Source: an uncultured Bacteroidota bacterium
Lineage (GTDB): Bacteria > Bacteroidota > Bacteroidia > UKL13-3
Reading direction: 5' to 3'
Assembly (NCBI GenBank): GCA_903888395.1
Contig: CAISTO010000285.1
Coordinates: 1-23,603, forward strand
DNA: 23,603 nt
The notes beneath the pieces are model-generated. The model was not told the DNA's origin, did not search any database, and was given only the letters and a program-made list of their open reading frames with translations. Both the position numbers and the translations under genes were made by a program. This document shows positions 8,734 to 14,815 of the stretch, in pieces; position 1 is the stretch's first letter, and every line of letters starts with the position of its first letter.

Positions 8734-10431
8734 ATGAAATACATAGTTATAGGAGCAGTTGCGGGTGGTGCTAGCACAGCTGCAAGATTAAGAAGATTAG
8801 ACGAACATGCGGAAATTGTAATTTTTGAAAAAGGGGAATATATTTCTTACGCAAATTGTGGTTTGCCATATTATATTGGAAATGTAATAAAAGATAGAAA
8901 TGCATTGTTTGTTCAAACAGCAGCTTCATTTAACCAACGATTCAATATTGATGTAAGAACTTTAACTGAAGTAATAGCTATTAATGTTGATACAAAAACG
9001 GTTACAGCTTTTAACCAAACTAGCGGAAAAACTTACAATGAAACATACGACAAGTTAGTATTATCACCCGGTGCCGAACCTATTCGTCCGCCTTTACCTG
9101 GTATAACTAACGAAGGGATTTTCACCCTTAGAAATGTAGCCGACACCGATTATATTAAGGCTTTTGTAAACCAAAAACAGGTAAAAAAAGCGGTGGTTAT
9201 TGGTGCAGGATTTATTGGATTAGAAATGGCCGAAAATCTGCACGACTTAGGTTTAGATGTTTCTATTATAGAAATGGGTAATCAAATATTAGCACCTTTA
9301 GATTTTCCTATTGCTGCCATTGTTCAGCAACATATAAGGGAAAAAGGGGTAAATTTATTATTGAGTTCGGCAGTTACAGGATTTGAAAAACATAATAATC
9401 AGCTAAAGGTATTATTGAAATCGGGAGAAGCCCTAGATGCCGATGTGGTCATCATGTCAATAGGTGTTAAGCCCGATACACGTTTGGCTGTTCATGCAGG
9501 AATAAGTTTGGGAGCAGCAAAAGGAATTTGGGTAAATGAGTTTTTGCAAACTTCCAATCCTGATATATATGCCGTGGGCGATGCCATAGAATTTACAAAT
9601 CCTATTACCAACCAATCTATGAATACTTATTTGGCTGGCCCTGCCAATAAACAAGGGCGTATTTGTGCGGATAATATAGTGCTTGGAAATAAAAAAAAAT
9701 ATAATGGTGCTATCAATACTGCCATTGTAAAAGTGTTTGATATGACGGTAGCTATTGCCGGAACGGCATCCAAAAATTTAAGCAATGCTAATATTGAACA
9801 CCTCGTTTCTACCACGCATAATGGTTCACATGCTGGCTACTATCCTGGTGCTAAACAAATGAGTATTCAAATAGCATTTTCTCCTATCGATGGTCAATTA
9901 TTAAGTGCGCAAATAGCGGGATTTGATGGAGTAGATAAACGCATTGACATACTGTCATCGGTTATAAAAAGAAAAAGTACTATTTATGAATTATTAGAGT
10001 TTGAACATGCTTACGCGCCTCCATTTTCATCGGCAAAAGATCCTGTAAATATTGCAGCATTTGTGGCAGAAAACATATTGCTTAAAAAGCATAAAATATA
10101 TTATTGGAATAATATTGAAAACATAACTGAAACCGATATTTTATTAGATGTAAGAACAATTTCAGAGTTTGAAGCTGGCCATATTCCAAATGCTTTGAAT
10201 ATTCCGCTAGATTCAATAAGGGAAAGGATAAATGAGTTGGATAAAAACCAAAAGATTTATATTTATTGCCTTGGCGGGCAAAGAGGATATTTGGCGCAGC
10301 AAATATTAAAACAACATGGGTTTAATACCGAAAATTTATCGGGTGGATACCAACTTTGGAAAAATTGTACCAATGAAATTGCTGAAAGCAATAATTTAGC
10401 AATGAAAACAAATCAAATGGCTATTATATAA
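8734..10431 (+). CDS. CoA-disulfide/persulfide reductase with C-terminal rhodanese domain
   Basis: This 565-residue FAD enzyme has an N-terminal dinucleotide-binding motif (G-A-V-A-G-G-A, residues 7-13), the single redox Cys42 in S-Y-A-N-C-G-L-P-Y-Y-I-G, and a second nucleotide-binding motif V-I-G-A-G-F-I-G-L-E near residue 157. The FAD-contact A-V-G-D-A lies near residue 277, followed by a dimerisation domain. From about residue 465 a rhodanese domain follows, with D-V-R and the loop Cys512-L-G-G-Q-R. This layout is that of CoADR-rhodanese fusions/NAD(P)H persulfide reductases, which reduce CoA disulfide, CoA persulfide or polysulfide using a mixed disulfide on the single Cys. I chose ATG 8734; a TTG at 8707 overlaps the -7 box and is rejected. 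The gene carries its own operator and precedes a YgaP-type membrane gene. Which disulfide it prefers is not readable. Confidence 0.88.
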   Translation: MKYIVIGAVAGGASTAARLRRLDEHAEIVIFEKGEYISYANCGLPYYIGNVIKDRNALFVQTAASFNQRFNIDVRTLTEVIAINVDTKTVTAFNQTSGKTYNETYDKLVLSPGAEPIRPPLPGITNEGIFTLRNVADTDYIKAFVNQKQVKKAVVIGAGFIGLEMAENLHDLGLDVSIIEMGNQILAPLDFPIAAIVQQHIREKGVNLLLSSAVTGFEKHNNQLKVLLKSGEALDADVVIMSIGVKPDTRLAVHAGISLGAAKGIWVNEFLQTSNPDIYAVGDAIEFTNPITNQSMNTYLAGPANKQGRICADNIVLGNKKKYNGAINTAIVKVFDMTVAIAGTASKNLSNANIEHLVSTTHNGSHAGYYPGAKQMSIQIAFSPIDGQLLSAQIAGFDGVDKRIDILSSVIKRKSTIYELLEFEHAYAPPFSSAKDPVNIAAFVAENILLKKHKIYYWNNIENITETDILLDVRTISEFEAGHIPNALNIPLDSIRERINELDKNQKIYIYCLGGQRGYLAQQILKQHGFNTENLSGGYQLWKNCTNEIAESNNLAMKTNQMAII

Positions 10432-10436
10432 TAGAT

Positions 10437-10486
10437 AATTATGTAACAAATGTGACATAATTATTATTTAAAATAGCATACCATTG
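10437..10486 (+). promoter_or_regulatory. CRP/FNR-type operator plus -7 box (site 2)
   Basis: AATTATGTAAC (10437-10447), spacer AAAT, and GTGACATAATT (10452-10462) form an 11-bp inverted repeat with one mismatch, the best palindrome of the three sites. A near-consensus -7 box TACCATTG (one mismatch to TAnnTTTG) lies at 10479-10486, again 29.5 bp from the palindrome centre. It sits 9 bp after the stop of the reductase gene and serves the DUF2892 gene. Confidence 0.7.
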
Positions 10487-10524
10487 TATAGTAAAAAAAA
10501 ATTCACTTAAAAAAAAATAAAAAA

Positions 10525-10731
10525 ATGAAAGCAAACATGGGAACCGCTGACAAAGTAGTAAGAATACTTGCAGCCATTTTAATTGGTATTCTTTATTTTA
10601 TGGGACAAATTACAGGAACTGTAGCTATTATTTTAATGGCTGTAGCATTCATTTTTATTGCTACAAGTTTTATGAGTTTTTGCCCTTTGTACTTGCCATT
10701 TGGCATTTCTACCAAGAAAAAAGAAAGCTAA
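10525..10731 (+). CDS. YgaP-type (DUF2892) inner-membrane protein
   Basis: This 68-residue protein begins N-M-G-T-A-D-K-V-V-R and contains two hydrophobic segments (about 12-28 and 33-52), then F-C-P-L-Y-L-P-F-G-I-S-T and a Lys-rich tail. This is the DUF2892 pattern, the membrane domain that in E. coli YgaP is fused to a rhodanese. Here the domain stands alone. A single Cys sits just after the second membrane helix (F-C-P), well placed to meet a sulfurtransferase at the membrane surface. It has its own operator and a strong terminator, so it is transcribed separately from the genes on either side. The role is unknown; the context of reductase-rhodanese upstream and rhodaneses downstream suggests an anchor or conduit for sulfane sulfur. 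Confidence 0.85.
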   Translation: MKANMGTADKVVRILAAILIGILYFMGQITGTVAIILMAVAFIFIATSFMSFCPLYLPFGISTKKKES

Positions 10732-10762
10732 GAATTTATCATTTTCAAAACCAATCTTATTT

Positions 10763-10804
10763 TATAACAGCTTTACATAAATTGTAGAGCTGTTATATTT
10801 TTTT
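10763..10804 (+). terminator. Intrinsic terminator after the DUF2892 gene
   Basis: The stem TATAACAGCTTTAC (10763-10776) pairs with GTAGAGCTGTTATA (10784-10797), 14 bp with one wobble pair and a 7-nt loop. A run of T follows. It lies about 30 bp after the stop and isolates the DUF2892 transcript from the methyltransferase gene. Confidence 0.85.
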
Positions 10805-10827
10805 TAAATCTAAATCAATTATATGAA

Positions 10828-11421
10828 ATGAACCAAACTTGGAACCAACGATACGCTGAAAAAGATTTTGCTTACGGCATTTTACCTAACGAATTTTTAA
10901 AAGAACAAATAGAAAAACTTCCAAAAGGAAACATACTTTTACCATGCGAAGGCGAAGGTAGAAATGCAGTATATGCTGCGCAAAATGGTTGGAATGTAAC
11001 AGCATTTGATTTTAGTGACGCTGGTTTTGAAAAAGCAAATTTATTGGCTAGCCAAAACCAAGTAACCATTAATTATTGTATAGCTGACGCTTTGGAAATA
11101 TCATTTGAACCCGAAAGTTTTGATGTTATTGCATTAATTTATGCTCATTTCTCGGAAAAAGCACGATTACAATTTCATGCCAAAATAATAACTTGGCTTA
11201 AACCTGGTGGAAGTATAATTTTGGAAGTATTTAATCCGTTACAACTAAATAATACTTCTGGAGGACCAAAAGAGGTTTCAATGTTATACACAAAAGAAAT
11301 CATTGAACATGATTTTAAAAAATTAACAACTAAACTGTTAAGTTTGGAATCAATTGTTTTAAATGAAGGAAAATACCACCAAGGAAATGCAGAAGTGATA
11401 AGATATGTTGGCATAAAATAA
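10828..11421 (+). CDS. TehB/TPMT-like class I SAM methyltransferase
   Basis: This 197-residue protein starts M-N-Q-T-W-N-Q-R-Y-A-E-K-D-F-A-Y-G, the pattern of small methyltransferases grouped with TehB and thiopurine methyltransferase. The SAM motif I variant is P-C-E-G-E-G-R-N-A-V at 39-48, with F-D-F-S at the second acidic strand and F-D-V-I-A-L-I at motif II. A W-L-K-P-G-G turn is followed by I-I-L-E-V-F. Family members methylate small soft nucleophiles such as tellurite, selenium compounds or thiols; the substrate here is unknown. It lies between two genes under the shared operator but shows no such site itself. Only a short AT-rich gap with the upstream terminator precedes it. Link to sulfur handling is by location only. 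Confidence 0.75.
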   Translation: MNQTWNQRYAEKDFAYGILPNEFLKEQIEKLPKGNILLPCEGEGRNAVYAAQNGWNVTAFDFSDAGFEKANLLASQNQVTINYCIADALEISFEPESFDVIALIYAHFSEKARLQFHAKIITWLKPGGSIILEVFNPLQLNNTSGGPKEVSMLYTKEIIEHDFKKLTTKLLSLESIVLNEGKYHQGNAEVIRYVGIK

Positions 11422-11434
11422 AATTTATTTCATT

Positions 11435-11480
11435 ATGTAACAAAAGTAACCAAGCAATGAAAAGCTTATTGCTACATTTG
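11435..11480 (+). promoter_or_regulatory. CRP/FNR-type operator plus -7 box (site 3)
   Basis: TGTAAC-AAAA-GTAACC (11436-11451) keeps the distal half-site perfectly and the proximal half at 4 of 6 positions. The -7 box TACATTTG at 11473-11480 is a full match to TAnnTTTG, and the palindrome centre is again 29.5 bp upstream of it. It is the only promoter evident for the seven-gene operon starting at 11497. Confidence 0.65.
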
Positions 11481-11496
11481 TACTAACAATAAAAAC

Positions 11497-11700
11497 ATGA
11501 ATACTTTAAACAAATATAAATTCCATATTTTAGGAATAATAATTGGCGCAATAGCTGGCTATGCTTATTATTATTTTATAGGATGTGCCAGCGGAACTTG
11601 TGCCATTACCTCAAAGCCTTTAAATAGCACTTTATATGGCGCAGTAATGGGCGCATTAATTGCAGATTTATTTAAAAAAGAAAAAGAAAAAAGTATTTAA
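11497..11700 (+). CDS. DUF6132-family small membrane protein
   Basis: This 67-residue protein has two hydrophobic helices, about residues 9-28 and 44-57. Between them is the signature G-C-A-S-G-T-C-A-I-T-S-K-P with Cys30 and Cys35, followed by a Lys-rich cytoplasmic tail. The G-C-x-S-G-x-C-x-I-T-S pattern is what I know as DUF6132, seen beside sulfurtransferase and thioredoxin genes in Bacteroidota. The paired cysteines lie in the loop between the two helices, so a disulfide or persulfide role is plausible but untested. It is the first gene of the operon, 14 bp before the HMA gene. The function is unknown. Confidence 0.8.
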   Translation: MNTLNKYKFHILGIIIGAIAGYAYYYFIGCASGTCAITSKPLNSTLYGAVMGALIADLFKKEKEKSI

Positions 11701-11714
11701 AAAAATTTAATATC

Positions 11715-11990
11715 ATGAAAACCGAGGAAATCATTATTGCCAATCTTAAATGTAATGGTTGTGCAACTACAATTAAAAGAGAATTATTAGGAATTAACGG
11801 GGTAAAAACGGTAGCGGTTGATATAGACAAAGATGCCATAGACCTAAACTACGATGACAATGTAGAAAGAAGTACAATTATTAGTAAGCTTCTTTCACTT
11901 GGTTACCCTGAGGCTACTGAAAAAAACGGATTGCTTTTGCAATTAAAAAGCTACACCAGTTGTATGATTGGGAAAGTACATAATTTATAA
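11715..11990 (+). CDS. Heavy-metal-associated (HMA) domain protein
   Basis: This 91-residue cytosolic protein has a ferredoxin-like HMA fold over roughly residues 3-68. The metal-binding motif is Cys13-Asn-Gly-Cys16 in L-K-C-N-G-C-A-T-T-I-K, and G-V-K-T-V-A-V-D-I lies in the next strand. Family members (CopZ, N-domains of P1B ATPases) bind Cu(I) or other soft metals. No ATPase or metal sensor lies nearby, so this copy is not a standard copper-efflux partner. The residue before the first Cys is Lys rather than the usual Met-x of G-M-T-C. The C-terminal tail (about 74-91) is extra and has another Cys. It sits inside the rhodanese operon, 17 bp before the next gene. Whether it binds metal or exchanges thiols is open. 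Confidence 0.82.
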   Translation: MKTEEIIIANLKCNGCATTIKRELLGINGVKTVAVDIDKDAIDLNYDDNVERSTIISKLLSLGYPEATEKNGLLLQLKSYTSCMIGKVHNL

Positions 11991-12007
11991 AAAAAAATAA
12001 AAGAAAA

Positions 12008-12292
12008 ATGGATATAGAAAATTTAATAAAAGAAAACAAGGGAACAGTAGTTGACGTAAGAACGCCATCGGAGTTTATGGGTGGAAATGTAGCTGGCTCT
12101 TTAAACATTCCTTTGAACGAAGTAGTAGAAAGGTTGGATGAAATAAAAAGCTTAAGTTTGCCACTTATTCTTTGCTGTGCATCGGGAGGAAGAAGTGGAC
12201 AAGCTCACCATTACTTATCAAACCAAGGTGTAGATTGTGTAAATGGTGGTTCATGGTTAAATGTAAATTATTACCAATCTCAAAAAGCATAA
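12008..12292 (+). CDS. Single-domain rhodanese (sulfurtransferase) 1
   Basis: This 94-residue cytosolic protein is one complete rhodanese domain. It has V-V-D-V-R-T-P-S-E-F at about 14-23, G-N-V-A-G-S-L-N-I-P at 26-35, and the active-site loop Cys57-A-S-G-G-R62 followed by Ser. The six-residue C-x-x-G-x-R loop is the type found in thiosulfate:thiol or persulfide transferases. A second Cys directly precedes the catalytic one (Cys56-Cys57), a feature shared with the next gene. The usual His in the G-G-H-I position is Asn27. Spacing is 9 bp to the second rhodanese, so the two are co-translated neighbours. The acceptor and donor are unknown. Confidence 0.88.
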   Translation: MDIENLIKENKGTVVDVRTPSEFMGGNVAGSLNIPLNEVVERLDEIKSLSLPLILCCASGGRSGQAHHYLSNQGVDCVNGGSWLNVNYYQSQKA

Positions 12293-12301
12293 TAAACAAA
12301 T

Positions 12302-12619
12302 ATGATCAATACAATTAAACAATTATTTGGCTTAGGTCCAAAGGTAGATTACGCAGAATTAGTAAAACAAGGCGCTATTATTTTAGACGTTCGTAGTAAA
12401 GGCGAATATGCAGGCGGACATATAAATGGATCTATAAATATTTCGGTTGACACTTTAAGTAATAACTTGAGTAAATTAAAAGATAAAAATAAACCAATTA
12501 TTACTTGTTGTGCTTCGGGTATGAGAAGTTCATCGGCCAAAGGTATTTTAAAATCAAACGGATATACCGATGTTCACAACGGTGGTGCATGGAGTAGTTT
12601 ACAATATAAAATTAAATAA
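12302..12619 (+). CDS. Single-domain rhodanese (sulfurtransferase) 2
   Basis: This 105-residue protein begins with a short amphipathic lead (M-I-N-T-I-K-Q-L-F-G-L-G) and then one rhodanese domain. It has I-I-L-D-V-R-S-K-G-E-Y near 26-36, G-G-H-I-N-G-S-I-N at 38-46, and the active-site loop Cys70-A-S-G-M-R75. As in the preceding protein the catalytic Cys is doubled (Cys69-Cys70), but here the canonical His40 is present. The stop codon overlaps the ATG of the next gene by one base (TAATG), indicating translational coupling to a YgaP-like membrane protein. That pairing reproduces, as two chains, the domain content of E. coli YgaP. It likely passes persulfide sulfur; the partner is inferred from the overlap only. 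Confidence 0.88.
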   Translation: MINTIKQLFGLGPKVDYAELVKQGAIILDVRSKGEYAGGHINGSINISVDTLSNNLSKLKDKNKPIITCCASGMRSSSAKGILKSNGYTDVHNGGAWSSLQYKIK

Positions 12620-12867
12620 TGAACGTACAAACTCTTTTAACAGGTTGGAATTTTATGCGCGGATTGCGTTTGGTATTAGGAGTTATTTTCCTCATGCAAG
12701 CCATTGAAATGCGTGATTTAATTACTGGCTTAATTGCAACATTCTTTTTGTTTCAAGCAGTAACTAATACTGGATGTTGTGGTACAAATGGATGTGCTGT
12801 TCCAATCAATAAAACTAAGGTTGACGATATTCAAGACGTAGCATTTGAAGAAGTAAAATCAAAATAA
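12619..12867 (+). CDS. YgaP/DUF2892-like small membrane protein with Cys cluster
   Basis: This 82-residue protein starts with [12 protein letters not shown], a positively charged entry into the first membrane helix (about 15-29). A second helix follows (about 34-49), then T-N-T-G-C-C-G-T-N-G-C (Cys53, Cys54, Cys59) and an acidic tail. I do not recognise a firm named family, but size and helix layout resemble DUF2892. The Cys cluster directly after helix 2 is in the place where DUF2892 proteins have F-C-P. Its start overlaps the stop of rhodanese 2 by one base and it ends 2 bp before thioredoxin. This placement suggests a membrane station between a sulfurtransferase and a reductant. The function is unproven. 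Confidence 0.75.
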   Translation: MNVQTLLTGWNFMRGLRLVLGVIFLMQAIEMRDLITGLIATFFLFQAVTNTGCCGTNGCAVPINKTKVDDIQDVAFEEVKSK

Positions 12868-12869
12868 AT

Positions 12870-13166
12870 ATGGCAACATTTTCAGAAATAATTAAAAGTG
12901 ACAAGCCTACATTAGTCGATTTTTTTGCGGAATGGTGTGGACCTTGTAAAACAATGAAACCAATTTTGGAAGATTTGAAATCGAAAATTGGTGCGGAAGC
13001 AACTATTTTAAAAATAGATGTAGATAAAAACCAACAAGTAGCAAATACATTCCAAATACAAGGCGTTCCAACCCTTATTTTATTTAAAAATGGTGAAATA
13101 AAATGGCGTCAATCTGGAGTAGTTTCAGCCAATAACTTAGCACAAATAATTAAACAAAACTCTTAA
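12870..13166 (+). CDS. Thioredoxin
   Basis: This 98-residue cytosolic thioredoxin has [12 protein letters not shown] with Cys23 and Cys26, the L-K-I-D-V-D strand near 47-52, and the cis-Pro segment G-V-P-T-L at 65-69. It lacks the extra N-terminal strand/helix of full-length TrxA, so it is slightly short but has all catalytic parts. It reduces disulfides or persulfides using thioredoxin reductase or other donors. It lies 2 bp after the membrane gene and 8 bp before the lipoprotein, inside a rhodanese operon. That favours a dedicated role, such as releasing sulfide from rhodanese persulfides, over a housekeeping one. I infer this from context. Confidence 0.9.
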   Translation: MATFSEIIKSDKPTLVDFFAEWCGPCKTMKPILEDLKSKIGAEATILKIDVDKNQQVANTFQIQGVPTLILFKNGEIKWRQSGVVSANNLAQIIKQNS

Positions 13167-13174
13167 AAAAACAT

Positions 13175-13903
13175 ATGAAAAATTACCTATTTATAAGCAT
13201 TTCAATACTTACTATTTTATTAAGCAGTTGTTCAAACGGACAAACTCAAAAATACAAAAGCAACCTTACTGCTATTGAATTTTCCAAGAAAATAACTGAT
13301 TTGCCAAGCGTAACTATTATTGATGTTCGTTCACCTGAAGAATTTGAAGGCGGACATATTCAAAATGCACAAAATTTTGACTGGAATGGAAACAATTTTG
13401 ACACACAAATTTCAAATCTTGATCAATCAAAACCAGTTTTAGTTTATTGTTTAAGTGGTGGCAGAAGTTCATCGGCAGCTAAAAAAATGCGTAACGATGG
13501 TTTTAAAGAAGTATATGAATTAGATGGTGGAATAATGCAATGGCGTAACAATAATTTGCCTGAAACCACCAATGGAACCGCTCCCAAACAAGCTGGAATG
13601 AGCCTTCAACAATTTGAAGAATTAACCAAAGGAAATAAATTGGTTTTAGTTGACTTCAATGCTGAATGGTGTGGACCTTGCAAAAAAATGTTACCAATGG
13701 TGGATGAAATTTCAAAAACCATGCAAGACAAAGTAAAAGTTGAAAAAATAGATGTGGATGTAAACAGCGATTTAGCTACAAGCTTAAAAGTGGAGTCAAT
13801 TCCAATGTTTATTTTGTATAAAAATGGAACTGAAGTTTGGAAACATTTAGGTTTAATAGAAAAAGACAAATTGATTGAAGCAATCAATCAGAATAGTAAA
13901 TAA
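13175..13903 (+). CDS. Lipoprotein with fused rhodanese and thioredoxin domains
   Basis: This 242-residue protein has a lipoprotein signal (L-L-S-S-C, lipidated Cys19). A rhodanese domain covers about 32-128, with I-I-D-V-R-S-P-E-E-F, G-G-H-I at 59-62 and active loop Cys92-L-S-G-G-R97. After a short linker, a thioredoxin domain (about 143-240) carries A-E-W-Cys166-G-P-Cys169 and the cis-Pro segment S-I-P-M. Both active sites are intact, so one chain could accept a persulfide and then reduce or pass it on. The signal places both domains outside the cytoplasm, anchored in the outer or inner membrane; no Lys/Asp/Glu-rich surface-export signal follows the Cys. It is the last gene of the operon, with a hairpin after it. 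Such a fusion is unusual compared with separate rhodanese and Trx genes. Confidence 0.88.
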   Translation: MKNYLFISISILTILLSSCSNGQTQKYKSNLTAIEFSKKITDLPSVTIIDVRSPEEFEGGHIQNAQNFDWNGNNFDTQISNLDQSKPVLVYCLSGGRSSSAAKKMRNDGFKEVYELDGGIMQWRNNNLPETTNGTAPKQAGMSLQQFEELTKGNKLVLVDFNAEWCGPCKKMLPMVDEISKTMQDKVKVEKIDVDVNSDLATSLKVESIPMFILYKNGTEVWKHLGLIEKDKLIEAINQNSK

Positions 13904-13910
13904 ATATTTA

Positions 13911-13946
13911 GGATAAGCTCAATAACCTTGGTCGTTGAGCTTATCC
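13911..13946. terminator. Hairpin at the convergent ends of the sulfur operon and rsmG
   Basis: A perfect 12-bp stem, GGATAAGCTCAA (13911-13922) and TTGAGCTTATCC (13935-13946), has a 12-nt loop. No clean T-run follows on either strand, so it may act as a mRNA 3'-end stabiliser or factor-dependent stop rather than a classic intrinsic terminator. Confidence 0.55.
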
Positions 13947-13984
13947 GATAGTTATTTGACAAATCAAATATTAAATTAAAGCAA

Positions 13985-14629
13985 TTAGTTTTTAAAAATG
14001 TAAACCAATTGTTTTGTTTCAAAAAACTCACCTTCAAAAAAAGTACTTAAGTCAGCGGTTTGAACATGTAATTTAGCATTCAATCGCTTTAATTCTTTAA
14101 TTTCTTCTTTTAAATCACCTCCTTTTAGTAATAAATAGCCGTTGAGTTTTGAGTTAAAACAATCTTCAGCTATATAATCTTGCGTCCAGCGATAAAGCGT
14201 TTCCATGGGAGCCACTGCCCTACTCAAAATAAAATGAAATTCTTCTTTTAAATTCTCAACTCTACCAACTACAAAGTCAGTATTATTTAAACCAATTCCT
14301 TTTGAAATTTCTTCGGCAACTTTAATTTTCTTAGCTACAGAATCACATAAAGTAAATTCAGTATCAGGAAATAATATTGCTAAGGGAATTCCTGGAAATC
14401 CACCACCAGTGCCTATATCTAATATTTTAGTGCCTTTTTCAAATTGAATATATTTAGCAATAGCTAAACTATGCAAAACATGCTTTTCATACAGTGATTC
14501 AATGTCTTTTCTGGAAACAACATTTATTTTACTGTTCCAATCAACATATAAATCGTAAAGTAATTTGAACTGTTCCGTTTGATGATCAGTTAAATTGGGG
14601 AAGTATTTGGTTATAATTTCAAAATTCAA
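13985..14629 (-). CDS. rsmG: 16S rRNA (guanine527-N7)-methyltransferase RsmG
   Basis: This 214-residue protein has the GidB/RsmG hallmarks: L-Y-V-D-W-N-S-K-I-N-V-V-S-R-K-D near residues 27-42, H-V-L-H-S-L at about 50-55, SAM motif I I-L-D-I-G-T-G-G-G-F-P-G-I-P-L at 69-83, and the S-R-A-V-A-P block near residue 135. It methylates N7 of G527 in 16S rRNA using SAM. The start is TTG at 14627-14629; the frame has no in-frame ATG near it and the resulting N-terminus (M-N-F-E-I-I-T-K-Y-F-P-N-L-T) matches the usual length of the family. It is a single gene, convergent with the sulfur operon and divergent from the ABC ATPase. Confidence 0.95.
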   Translation of the reverse strand: MNFEIITKYFPNLTDHQTEQFKLLYDLYVDWNSKINVVSRKDIESLYEKHVLHSLAIAKYIQFEKGTKILDIGTGGGFPGIPLAILFPDTEFTLCDSVAKKIKVAEEISKGIGLNNTDFVVGRVENLKEEFHFILSRAVAPMETLYRWTQDYIAEDCFNSKLNGYLLLKGGDLKEEIKELKRLNAKLHVQTADLSTFFEGEFFETKQLVYIFKN

Positions 14630-14764
14630 AATTTGTAGTTATTAATTTTTGGTGCAAAATAGTTTATTTCATCTTCCTAATTGCTATCCAGTGCTATAAA
14701 TTTAAGTAAAATCAAATCAAAATTTTATCAACCTTTAAAACATATTCACCCTTTAAATAAAATG

Positions 14765-14797
14765 TTTGTGTAAAAAAGATAGGAATGACTTAATTTG
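14765..14797 (+). promoter_or_regulatory. Probable promoter of the ABC ATPase gene
   Basis: TTTG (14765-14768) and TTAATTTG (14790-14797, one mismatch to TAnnTTTG) are 21 bp apart. They lie 18 bp before the ATG at 14816. Spacing fits Bacteroidota promoters but the -7 box lacks the consensus A. Confidence 0.45.
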
Positions 14798-14815
14798 AAA
14801 AATATTAAATAAAAT

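Noticed and set aside
13955..13968. FNR-like palindrome TTTGA-CAAA-TCAAA
   Set aside because: It lies between two convergent gene ends, where no promoter is expected; probably chance in AT-rich DNA.
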